In this document: piece by piece, positions 45,354 to 54,582 of the stretch
Numbering within the stretch: the stretch's first letter is position 1
Layout of the letters: each line of letters opens with the position of its first letter
Origin: Phytopythium helicoides
Taxonomy: Eukaryota > Oomycota > Peronosporomycetes > Pythiales > Pythiaceae
Direction: 5' to 3'
NCBI GenBank assembly: GCA_024867545.1
Contig: JANFNE010000031.1
Span: forward strand, 620,001-684,000
DNA length: 64,000 nucleotides
Notes under the pieces: generated by a model
The model's input: the letters and a program-made list of their open reading frames with translations, nothing else
What the model was told of the DNA's origin: nothing
The model's database searches: none
Program-made: the position numbers and the translations under genes

Positions 45354-45911
45354 AGAAAAAGGTCGGGCTTGGACGCAGAGAGGGTAAACCCATACAAACC
45401 TCGTTCCCTCTGCAATGCTAACATGCAACACACTACGAGTTGCAAATACAACAACAAGTTGCTTCCCATGCACACTTGAACGTTGAAGTTTCTGCCTGCA
45501 TATCTGGGGCTGTTGCGCGCATTCGTCACCGTTGCTGGCATCACAAAAATACTAGGACGGGTGAGAATGGCAACACCCTGGACGTGTTTGGCTTCCTGTT
45601 TGGTGCGGTGGTCTGCTCAAGTGCGTTCTTGGCTGTGGCGCTGCTCCGTTTTTCCAGACAGACCCTATTTAGGCATCTCTTCTGGATTAAAGGTACCATT
45701 TTTATGGCTATCGTTCCGAAACATTTTTATGGCTATCGTTCCGAAATAAGCACGACATATTTTGTGCGGCGCGCACACAAATGAACGCGCATACAAAGTC
45801 GGAGTGTCACATTGTTATCATTTTTTCAGCGAATCGCATGGCGCTGTAGATGCGATTTTTAGCGAATTGCATGGCGGCTCGCACAGACTCCTCTGGATCT
45901 CTTCTGGACGA
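45354..45911. other. Region between right dehydrogenase and M22
   Basis: Includes the outer 440 bp of the right arm. A plus-strand ORF of 88-114 codons (45440-45784) is hydrophobic and may be the end of an unidentified membrane-protein gene, or chance. The last 120 bp are unique and hold an imperfect repeat of AGCGAATCGCATGGCG. Confidence 0.4.
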
Positions 45912-47127
45912 TTACACACTGTAGATTTGCTCCAGCACTGAAGTCATCATCACCGCGCCCCACCTTCCAAGTTGTTCGCGAAGAGTGTGCTCCACCAGCG
46001 GGGGCAAAGGAGTCGCGGGGCAACGCTGCTTCCCAAAGTAAGAGCAAGTCCAAACCACAACAGTCTCATCTTCCTCACGCCCAGTCGAAGGGTTGAGTTG
46101 CTTCCGCGTGTGAATGGAGACAGCCATCACAGTTGTGATATCAAGGCGAACACACTGGTGTGGTCGATAGGGATGCAGCTCGTCCAAGTCTACGAAGTCC
46201 ATTGCAAACACGCCAAGAGGTCCATTGCCGCCAAGCTCTTCGCTTCGAAACGTGAATTCTTGGAACTTGACAGTGTTCATCTCTAGTGGGATACCACACG
46301 ACGTGAATGACTCATATCGGCTCTGCTGGATCCCGTCGACACCGTAGTCGGTCTCGTCACACGTTGTGATGTCACCAAGCAGGTCTGTGACTTTCATCTC
46401 CATATTTGAGAAATAGGAAACTATTGCGTCGTAGATCTGACGAACACTGAAACGGGAAGCAATGAACGGCACTCTGTCGAAACAAGACACGCAGAAGTCT
46501 CCTCCTTCAAGCAAGTAGCGAGAGGTCTCTGAAAATGGACGAAACGGGTCCAGGAAGCGAGTGCGCTCGGTCAGATAAGCCAGAGCAGAGTGAATCTTCT
46601 TCCGCTTGGCAACAACAAGTGCCTCACGGCGATGCACAGGGTCTTCGCCGAGACAGATGGTCACCTCGTGCGGAACGGCTTCTTGCGCACTCTGCGACGT
46701 CAGTGCGGACACAATCAGCCAAACCATTGTCGCCACAGGGATGCACAGATATGTAGACGCACCACGAAGCCGGAGACGGCGGACTGAACATTGACGAGCA
46801 AGAGCTGCTGCATCCTCACGGCGTCCCGCAGCAGCGACGTCTGGAGCTCCTGCTGCAGCAAACTCGGTGGCTGCTGTCTCTCGGCGTTCTGCAATTGCTG
46901 CAGCTTAATCTGCAGCTGCTCGAGTTCCTTCATCAGCCTCTCCTTTTCTTCCTAAACCAGCAATTGCATCGTGCATACGTCACACGTGCAGCCGATACCA
47001 TTTCGTCACTTTAAATGGCACCCACCCTGCGCAGTATGTACGTCGGCTTTTGTTTCCTGGGAGACTCGCTGTCGTCCATTAACGCAGAGCCTGGACCGGG
47101 AACTATCTCCACGTAACCGTTGGGCAT
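45912..47127 (-). CDS. M22: M96-like coiled-coil/START-like protein
   Basis: Complement of 45912-46691, 46763-46951, 47026-47127 (356 aa). Exon 1 starts MPNGYVEIVPGPGSAL and ends QKPTYILRR, a variant of the RK motif. Exon 2 is a coiled coil (MKELEQLQIKLQQLQ, then MQQLLLVNVQSAVSGFV). Exon 3 is the START-like domain (SRYLLEGGDFCVSCFD, YGVDGIQQSRYESFTSC, AMDFVDLDELHPYR), ending EQIYSV. Exon 2, intron 2 and the first ~190 bp of exon 3 are identical to M23 and M24, while exon 1 and the rest differ: a conversion or recombination tract. Confidence 0.9.
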
Positions 47128-47141
47128 TTCCGTGCTTCTCC

Positions 47142-47151
47142 AGAAGTGAGC
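47142..47151 (-). promoter_or_regulatory. Initiator-like site of M22
   Basis: On the minus strand GCTCACTTCT fits the GCTCAYTYYN half of the core promoter, about 15 bp upstream of the M22 ATG. Confidence 0.5.
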
Positions 47152-47445
47152 TTCACGTTGAACATCCTACACGTGGACTGTAATCGGAACAATCGTTCGC
47201 TGGCGAGCGTCGACGATTACGGGGATTACGGAGCTCACTGTCCTGAATGGTGAGCCCTCACAGTACCGGTACTACTGCTCCCCGATAACCTACATTTCAG
47301 TATGACAAATCACATCACCAATTCGACCTGCCTGGGTGATCATCAGCTACAGTGTGTACTACAAGGTCAGACAACCACCTGGGATAGGCGTGCGCGTTCC
47401 AACACCAACACTTGGTCTCGCACACAAACAAGTCTCGGCAAGATC

Positions 47446-47452
47446 TCATTCC
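47446..47452 (+). promoter_or_regulatory. Initiator of AKR copy 1
   Basis: TCATTCC is a perfect YCAYTYY initiator, 72 bp before the ATG at 47524. The same site occurs before the other copies (54505 and 59410). It argues against the longer in-frame start at 47302. Confidence 0.65.
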
Positions 47453-47523
47453 TCAACTCGCTTCGAAGAGCACAAGCCACTTCTCTCTTTCTCTCCTCTC
47501 CTCCCCTCCTCTGCTCGCCAGCC

Positions 47524-48585
47524 ATGTCGACCAACACCAAGATGACCTACCGATTCCTCGGTGACTCTGGGCTCCTAGTCTCCAAGCTCGCGCTCGGATC
47601 ATGGATGATTGCAAACCCCAACCAAACCGCCGACGCTTGGTATGAGATCGTCAAGACGGCGTACGCGCATGGCATCAACTTCTTCGACACCGCCGAGAAC
47701 TACGATGACGGCAACGCAGAGGTGCTGCTCGGCAGTGCCATCAAGAAGGGCATTCAAGACGGCTTGTGGGAGCGTGAAGACCTCGTCATCAGTACCAAGC
47801 TATGCAACGGGACCAAGGGCTTCAACGCCTTCGCCCCCGGTCCCAACGGCCAGGGTCTCAGCCGCAAACACCTCATCGAGGGAATGAAGACCTCGCTCAA
47901 GAAGCTTCAGCTCGAGAATGTCGACGTGCTCTTCTGCCATCGACCTGACAAGTGCACGCCGATCGAGGAAGTGGTCCGAGCCATGAACTTCATCATCGAC
48001 CAGGGGTGGACGTTCTACTGGGGAACCAGCGAGTGGCCTCCTGCCGACATCCAGGAGGCTTGCGCCATTGCGGATCGTCTCGGACTCGTGCGACCCATCG
48101 TCGAGCAGCCACAGTACAACCTGCTCGAGCGGTCGAAGGTGGAATTCCAGTACGCCGATCTCATCAAGACGCGCAAGCTCGGTCTCACTGTCTGGTCGCC
48201 TCTCTACAGCGGTGTTCTGACTGGCAAGTACAACAACGACACCTCGCCGGCGGACTCGCGCCTTACGACCAACCAGATGTTCCGATCGTTCATGCCCGAC
48301 CTAGACGAGAAGGTCGCCATTGTGCGTCAGCTTGCTCCCATCGCTACCAGACTCGGCTGCACGCTCGCTCAGCTTGCCATCGCCTGGTGCGTCTCGAACG
48401 AGAACGTCTCGAGCGTCCTGCTTGGTGCACGCAACTCGGCGCAGCTGGAGGAGACGGTCAAGGCGCTGTCGGTGGTGGACAAGTTGACGCCCGAGGTCAA
48501 GGCCGAGATTGACGCGATTGTGCAGTTCAAGCCGAAGCTGTGGGAACCCGACTTCTTCTACGCTATTCGCGAGCGCTTCCTCTAG
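47524..48585 (+). CDS. Aldo-keto reductase, Kv-beta (AKR6) type, copy 1
   Basis: Intronless, 353 aa from MSTNTKMTYRFLGDSG. A TIM-barrel NADPH-dependent oxidoreductase. The likely catalytic tetrad is Asp55 and Tyr60 (FFDTAENY), Lys92 (ISTKLC) and His139 (FCHRPD). GLSRKHLIEG, MNFIIDQGWTFYWGTSEW, EQPQYNLLER and the cofactor region AWCVSNENVSSVLLGARN are typical of Kv channel beta subunits and their fungal and plant relatives. It probably reduces aldehydes or ketones; a channel partner is not shown here. The frame is open upstream to an ATG at 47302, but the initiator lies inside that stretch. One of three near-identical copies; this one has Met where the others have Thr in TTNQ(M/T)FRSF. Confidence 0.92.
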   Translation: MSTNTKMTYRFLGDSGLLVSKLALGSWMIANPNQTADAWYEIVKTAYAHGINFFDTAENYDDGNAEVLLGSAIKKGIQDGLWEREDLVISTKLCNGTKGFNAFAPGPNGQGLSRKHLIEGMKTSLKKLQLENVDVLFCHRPDKCTPIEEVVRAMNFIIDQGWTFYWGTSEWPPADIQEACAIADRLGLVRPIVEQPQYNLLERSKVEFQYADLIKTRKLGLTVWSPLYSGVLTGKYNNDTSPADSRLTTNQMFRSFMPDLDEKVAIVRQLAPIATRLGCTLAQLAIAWCVSNENVSSVLLGARNSAQLEETVKALSVVDKLTPEVKAEIDAIVQFKPKLWEPDFFYAIRERFL

Positions 48586-49223
48586 GGGGAATGCAATGTT
48601 CATACGGTGACCCCAGATACAGAAGGGTGTTTGCTGGTTTTAGCTCGCTTTCTTGAGGTCTGCCTTTCATGTCTTTCTTTCTTTCTTTTTTCAGATGATA
48701 ATGCACTGAGGTTCATTCCGAAAAGAAAAGAAACACAGTCTAGCTTTCGCATTGACAGAGTGCTGTCTGGTGTCGCGACATGGAAGGAGGATGATAATCC
48801 TGAGTGGATCGGATGAGTGACCACATTGTGACATCAGCTATGGTTGTTCGGGCTCATCCTGGTCTTTCTCAGCCCAGAAACGCGATTGCTCATAGGGTAG
48901 ATGTTGCAATAGGAGCAGTTCATTCAAGACCTCCTACGTCGGCCTCAAGTATCATTAGACTTGGGTCAATAAGTTCGGCCTCATGGCTCGCCTTCGGTGT
49001 TAATCCACCAACTCTTATCCCTGAGCTGCCTAGGGGGCCATTTCTACGCGAGAACCCCAGCCTGGCTCCTAATCGATGAATGATGTGCTGCTGCCCCCAA
49101 CGCGCGATCGAATGAGAAACACAAAATGCCGCGCACGAAATAAACAAGGTGCAAGTGACCCCAAAAAGATAAATCTGCTTTGAAGGGCTCCTAATGATGT
49201 ATCGAATCATGTTCTCACACAAC
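48586..49223. other. Intergenic, AKR copy 1 to M23
   Basis: Between two converging genes. Contains a CTTT microsatellite near 48675-48690. No gene seen. Copied at 55645-56282. Confidence 0.5.
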
Positions 49224-50534
49224 TCACTGGTGATGGTAGACTTGCTCTAGCACGGAGGACATCGTTACATCTCCCCATCTCCCAAGTAATTCGCGAAGAG
49301 TGTGTTCCACCAAGGGAGGCGTCGAAGTTTCGGTGCGATGCTGCTTCCACATACACGAGCGCGTCCACACTACAACGCTCTCGTCGTCTTCACGTCCGGT
49401 TACTGGGTTGAACTGTTTCTGCGTATGCATGCGAACAGTGAGCACCGCAGTAACGTCGTGCCGAATGCAGTGGTGTGGCCGATACGGATACAACGCATCC
49501 GTATCAACGAAGTCGGCAGTAAACACGCCAAAAGGCCCACCGCCTCCATATTCGTCGCTTCGATGCGTGAATTCTTGGAATGTGACAGTGTTAATCTCTA
49601 GTGGAATACCACACGACGTGGATGCCTCATATCGGCTCTGCTGGATCCCGTCGACACCGTAGTCAATTTCATCGCGGGTTGTAATTTCTCCCAGCACGTC
49701 CGTTACACGCATCTCCAGGTTCGAGCAACATGCGATAATCGCGTCGTAGACTTGACGAGCGGAAACCTTCGAAGAGTCAAAGGGCGTTTGATCAAAATGA
49801 AGAGCATAATAGTCTCCTCCTTCAAGCAAGTAGCGAGAGGTCTCTGAAAATGGACGAAACGGGTCCAGGAAGCGAGTGCGCTCGGTCAGATAAGCCAGAG
49901 CAGAGTGAATCTTCTTCCGCTTGGCAACAACAAGTGCCTCACGGCGATGCACAGGGTCTTCGCCGAGACAGATGGTCACCTCGTGCGGAACGGCTTCTTG
50001 CGCACTCTGCGACGTCAGTGCGGACACAATCAGCCAAACCATTGTCGCCACAGGGATGCACAGATATGTAGACGCACCACGAAGCCGGAGACGGCGGACT
50101 GAACATTGACGAGCAAGAGCTGCTGCATCCTCACGGCGTCCCGCAGCAGCGACGTCTGGAGCTCCTGCTGCAGCAAACTCGGTGGCTGCTGTCTCTCGGC
50201 GTTCTGCAATTGCTGCAGCTTAATCTGCAGCTGCTCGAGTTCCTTCATCAGCCTCTCCTTCTCCTCCTGAGGCGTTGCTCACGTGTCACCTCTCCTCTTT
50301 GCGCACTTCTCCGCTTTAATCGACAAACCTCCGCACCTTGCGCAAGACGTACGTGTGCTTGGTTCTCTGCTTGGGGCTCTCGCCGGTCTGGGCCGTGGGA
50401 GATGAGTCTCCGCCGTCCGTCGAGCCGGAGCCCACTCTCGTCATTTCCACGTCGTCGTCGCGCATTTCGTCGCTCAGGAAATGCCGTTCTGACCTCCACG
50501 GTCTCCAGTTCCTCCTTGTTCCTTTCAAACACAT
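49224..50534 (-). CDS. M23: M96-like protein in tandem unit 1
   Basis: Complement of 49224-50006, 50078-50266, 50337-50534 (389 aa from the longest start). Exon 2 and the front of exon 3 equal M22. The remainder has GGDYYALHFDQTPFDSSKV, YGVDGIQQSRYEASTSC and GPFGVFTADFVDTDALYPYR, ending EQVYHHQ. The family start (ACCATGGAG) is here ACCGTGGAG and out of frame with RDDDVEM, so translation must begin at the ATG at 50534 or at the inner ATG at 50465; the N-terminus is therefore new or shortened. The basic motif reads KHTYVLRK. Confidence 0.85.
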
Positions 50535-50776
50535 GGTACCGGTTCTAGTACCGGTAAGTGGTCGGGGTACCCGACTTATTAGCGCTCTTTAGAGGGCCAA
50601 AACCTCTATGAACTGCATATTGTTTAATTTGATATCGATATATATATTGATTTTTAGATGCATGCATACTAAGCACATACTTTATAGGGGTACATATCGA
50701 TGGGTAACCCCTCTGCAAACCGATCGTTTGGAAGTACCGTGAATTGGCCTCAAATCTGCCAGTGCAAACTAGAGTA

Positions 50777-50821
50777 GAAACAGAAATAGAAACAGAAATA
50801 GAAACAGAAATAGAAACAGAA
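50777..50821. repeat. Tandem repeat GAAACAGAAATA
   Basis: About four units of a 12-bp purine-rich repeat inside the insertion. Confidence 0.8.
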
Positions 50822-51439
50822 TCATGATTTAGAAACAGAGAGCGCAGTAGGGGGTCCCTTTCATTTTTTTATATATCTGTGATAGTGAGTTGTTGTGTAC
50901 CACACAAAACAGTCCCTACCCAGCACGAACAAACCTTATACCTATGGAAATACATATTTGACCACGAGTCTGGACTATGGGTACACTGCGCTCGACCTCA
51001 TGGAAAGAGGAAGCTCTGAATATTTACCGTTCAGACCATAAGCAGCCTTCGCGTTTGAGGCAAGGAACTTGACCAACGTGCCGGCGGTCGATTCGGTGAC
51101 CAGCGAGGGATCGTGCTGATGGCCTCACGCATCGCCGAGGGAGGTGCTATCCTCACCTGCGGTAACCCGTCGAAATTGTGGTTGACGTCGTCTGACGTTT
51201 GTGCCGTGAAAAGACAAGGTCCTGATCCGGTATGACAAGACGACCAAGTCGTGGGCCACGAAGCTGGCTTCGTTGAGTGCGAGCCTGCCGCCGCACTCGA
51301 TGTCGGCCACGGCTAATGGTCGAGGTACCCGACTTATTGATCCTGGCCAAAACCTTCTTGCACAACACAGTCTCCGTACAATACATACAAAAGCTACCTG
51401 TACCACGATTTCCCTGCGAAAGCACCGATGTCGTCCGAC

Positions 51440-51994
51440 TCAATTAGCGGTTCTGTCATTGACGAGTGGCGATGGCTGGTCGACGAGCGGCTCGGTGGTG
51501 ATCTCGAAGCTCGGTGCTGCGAGCAGCAGTAGTAGCAGCAGCGGCGGCAACGCGACTGAGACGAGCTGCGACTCTGGTGCCTCGAGCGGGTCCGTGCGCA
51601 CTGGAAGCGGATCGTCGGCATCGCTCGTCAGCAAGATCGACATCGCGGACGGATCTTCCGTGAACGGCAGCATGAGCGTATTGAACGGTGCGGGCAAGTC
51701 GACGAGAAGCAGTGCCGTGAGCGCGGGTTCAAGTGCTGCAAAGGGCGCCGTGGAGAGCGGAGTCGTGCGATCTCGTCGGTTGCGTCCACGACTGCTTCTG
51801 GCGGTGTGGTGAGCGTGTCTGGCGGCTTTGGTAGCCTATCCGGAGAAGTCTTGATCGCTGGCGGCGCGAGCTCATCGAGCACGACGTCGACGAACTCAAT
51901 GACCAGTGGCGTGATACTCGTAGGTCATCCTATTGCTGGGTACGACGAGGTCAACGTGTTCTCAGTGTCGGGCCGCAGCTTGGAGGAAGCATGA
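51440..51994 (+). pseudogene. Broken Ser/Gly-rich repeat protein fragment
   Basis: Two plus-strand frames (to 51812, then 51806-51994) together read as Ser/Gly/Ala-rich protein with a recurring S-G-x-V-x-I/V pattern (TSGSVVISKLGAASS; SGEVLIAGGASSS). This resembles the low-complexity beta-repeat proteins of oomycetes and other stramenopiles. The frame changes around 51780-51810 and no clear start or end is visible, so it is probably a captured gene fragment within the insertion. Recognition is by composition only. Confidence 0.4.
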
Positions 51995-52712
51995 CGGCGT
52001 TGACTGAAGTTAGCAGAATGAGCACCTGTGAATTGCCATCTGTGGCGGCGTGTTGCGGAAGTGGCAGGAGCGGCGACGGCATGCCTACACAGCAAAAGCA
52101 GTGGAGCGTCCGGGAACGAGTGCATCCTGAGCAGCATCCCAATAACCAGTAGTGCTGTCATTGAAAGCAGCAGCGGAGGTGGTGTGTGTGTGTGGCAGTC
52201 GAAAGTAGCATCAGACCGATAGACCGTCTATCTGTCCTCACTCGATCCAACATTGTGTGAGGCCGACTTGCGATCAATTCGTTGACTGGTCTCACACTTG
52301 CCGTACCCTTCACGCGAGGACTTTTGCAACGATTCAAGTCGACGCAAGGCGCGGTCGAAATCATGCAGCACCTCTTCGCGATCGTCAAAACCGCAAAAGT
52401 TCGCGGAAATCTACACAAACGGCTTGCTCAGTATTGCGCACTTTCGAGCTCTGAGAGACCTCGTGCCGGAGAAGCACGACATGCGTCACGTTTGTGTCTA
52501 GTTGAAGTGCTCTTGCCCATGAACGATACCATTCAGAGTTTCGTACTCTACGATACCCAGCACCAACAAAGCGACCATTCCCATGGTAGAAAGCACATGC
52601 ATTTAGTTTGCACTCATAATAGCCATGCCGTATTGATTCTTCTGTAGTACGAAGTGTGTATACAATGTCGGGTACCCCGACCACGTTGAGCCGCAGGCGA
52701 AGTCGCCCAATG

Positions 52713-53124
52713 AACATTCGAATGTTTGCAGGGTTGAAGAAGTTGGTGCAGCAATGCACTTGCTGTGAGCATTCCTTACTGCGCTTCAGGTTCATTTGGC
52801 GAGCTGGCGAAAGTTGGTGAGGCCTCATGTGCTGCATTGCGCGTTGGCGTTACTGCCCAAGCTTGGAGGGGGGGGGGGGATTAAGATGATAGTTTAGAAA
52901 CTGACTTTTCAACGAGCCGCTAAAGCTATAGCCGCGGAAAAGCAGCAAAGTTATAAAGTGATTGTAATCAAAGGAGATACTGGCGCGCCGAGGGAGTCTG
53001 TACGAATCAGTGAGGAAATCGTTGACGTTTGTTGTCCGTGACCGACAACAGTGCATGTACGTTGCATACACGAGCGGAATCTTTAGTTAAAGACCCGTTG
53101 CCCAAAAGACTACCTACGCAGCAC
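52713..53124. other. Region left of hydroquinone reductase copy 1
   Basis: Resumes the tandem unit after the insertion. It contains a G homopolymer near 52867 whose length differs by two bases between copies. No gene. Confidence 0.5.
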
Positions 53125-54197
53125 TCACAACGTGGCGCGGTTGTGCGGCACCTCATAGTCAATAAAAGGACCCTGCGCAATGGGCGAATCCGGGTGGTGG
53201 TTGCGGGGTCCCACCCTGAGGTGGTCCCAGCATACAGTCGCCTTAAGCGCCGGAGTCTGGTACAGGTCCCGCAGGTAGTTCACGATGTTCTCGTGCTGGG
53301 TCAGTCTCGCGTGGTTCTCCTTCGTCAAACTCACGTCCAGACGGATGAGAGTGTGGAACACGCGGACGTCCGCCTCCGTGATGCTATCGCCGACGAGGTA
53401 GCGCTTAGTAGCCAACAGAGCATCGAACTTCTCGAGAGCAACACGACCTCGGTCCTCAGCTGCCTTCTTGGCCTCCTCGTCCTTGGCGAAGAGGGCCCCG
53501 AAGTAGCCAGCGCCGAGCTCGGCAACGATACCGTCATTGACCTCGTTAAGCTCCTTCTCGAGGTCAGCTGGCACAAGGTCCAAGTCCGACGGCACCAGCT
53601 CGCGGAATCCCGTGTTCAGCATGCGAAGAATGTCCGCAGACTCGTTCGACACGATCGCCCGCTTCTTCGTGTCCCATAGGATCGGCACTGTATAGCGACG
53701 CGGCTCCTTGTCCACCAACTCGTACAGATCGCGCACGTAGCGCACATGGTTCACCGTGTCCGGGATGCAGCCATCCGTCGAGTACGTCTCGCCGTTGACA
53801 GCCGTGAGCGTGGGCTCCGTCGCAGGGTCCATGAACGTCCATCCGAGATGTGAGTCCTCCGGGTCGTTTGGCTTGGTCTTGTTGAAAATGGGGTGAGCAA
53901 CCGAGAGGCCAATGACATCCTCGAGGCCCTTGAGGTTGCGAGCAGAGAGAGAGCTCGGGAGGCGAACGGGCAAGTATAGGCGACGTAGAGGTGGTAGCGA
54001 CCAACTTCAGCTGGGAACTCAGCATCAGCTTCAGGTTTGATGTACGAGCGGTAAGGGGCTGCCATGGTGGAGAGAAGGTGATTGGGCTGGAGCTTGAGAC
54101 GGCGGGAAGCTGCCAAATTGGCGAGTGGGCGAGCGAAGAGGAGGCTCATGAGCAAGCAAAACTGCAAGTAAAGACCAAAGCGAGGATCTCGCGGCAT
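53125..54197 (-). pseudogene. Glutathionyl-hydroquinone reductase-like, frameshifted, copy 1
   Basis: The minus-strand product resembles ECM4/YqjG-type glutathionyl-hydroquinone reductases (omega-like glutathione transferases), which reduce glutathionyl-hydroquinones through a Cys. The 5' frame (ATG at 54197, or more typical MAAPYRSYIK at 54065) reads to YTCPFASRALS, containing the expected catalytic Cys. The 3' frame reads ARNLKGLEDVIGLSVAHP through DSHLGWTFMD, PILWDTKKRAIVSNES, the helical C-terminal domain and the stop at 53125. The frames are offset by two bases at a CT dinucleotide run (53944-53953), where one CT too many would explain the break. Both genomic copies share it, so it predates the duplication or is a shared sequence error. 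Confidence 0.78.
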
Positions 54198-54582
54198 GGT
54201 CGAGCGAGAATGGAGCGGCAACGGATAAGTCCACATACAGTAATCGGAACAATCGTTCGCTGGCGAGCGTCGACGATTACGGGGATTACGGAGCCACTGT
54301 CCTGAATGGTGAGCCCTCACAGTACCGGTACTACTGCTCCCCGATAACCTACATTTCAGTATGACAAATCACATCACCAATTCGACCTGCCTGGGTGATC
54401 ATCAGCTACAGTGTGTACTACAAGGTCAGACAACCACCTGGGATAGGCGTGCGCGTTCCAACACCAACACTTGGTCTCGCACACAAACAAGTCTCGGCAA
54501 GATCTCATTCCTCAACTCGCTTCGAAGAGCACAAGCCACTTCTCTCTTTCTCTCCTCTCCTCCCCTCCTCTGCTCGCCAGCC
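54198..54582. promoter_or_regulatory. Divergent promoter region, reductase / AKR copy 2
   Basis: 385 bp between two head-to-head genes. An initiator CCATTCT lies on the minus side, about 12 bp before the 54197 ATG, and TCATTCC on the plus side at 54505. Contains GTAATCG and CGATTAC as a short inverted pair (54240-54280). The arrangement would allow joint regulation of the two redox genes. Confidence 0.55.

Larger units (their letters stand above)
43762..45791 (+). repeat. Right arm of 2,030-bp inverted repeat
   Basis: Inverted copy of 41513-43542. The arm ends at 45791 inside TGCGCGTTCAT read on the opposite strand. Just outside both arms a related direct motif ACGCGCATACAAAG is found (41474 and 45784), which may be a remnant of the original target. 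Confidence 0.95.
47180..50560. repeat. Tandem unit 1 (AKR + M96-like gene)
   Basis: Matches 54240-57619 nearly base for base (offset 7,059-7,060). Continues as 52713-54239 after the insertion. Unit order: AKR plus, M96-like minus, hydroquinone reductase minus. Confidence 0.92.
50561..52712. mobile_element. Insertion of ~2.15 kb with 15-bp inverted ends
   Basis: Present in unit 1 and absent from unit 2, where TAAGTG joins AACATTCG directly (57619/57620). Begins GTCGGGGTACCCGAC (50561-50575); the exact reverse complement lies near the right end (52667-52681), 31 bp before the junction. A third near-copy (one mismatch) is inside at 51319-51333. A TG is found on both sides and may be the target duplication. 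No transposase recognised, so a non-autonomous or composite element. Contains a tandem repeat at 50777-50821 and a Ser/Gly-rich reading frame. Confidence 0.75.

Noticed and set aside
45440..45784. Hydrophobic ORF in the outer part of the right arm (and mirror)
   Set aside because: Could be a membrane-protein fragment, but no recognisable motif, no promoter, and part is a short tandem repeat. Not called as a gene.
47302..47523. N-terminal extension of the aldo-keto reductase (74 residues)
   Set aside because: In frame, but the initiator at 47446 lies inside it and the family starts near MSTNTKMTYRFLG. Kept as 5' leader.
47952..48512. 186-codon ORF inside the aldo-keto reductase, repeated in all copies
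   Set aside because: A shifted-frame shadow of the reductase; repeated only because the gene is.
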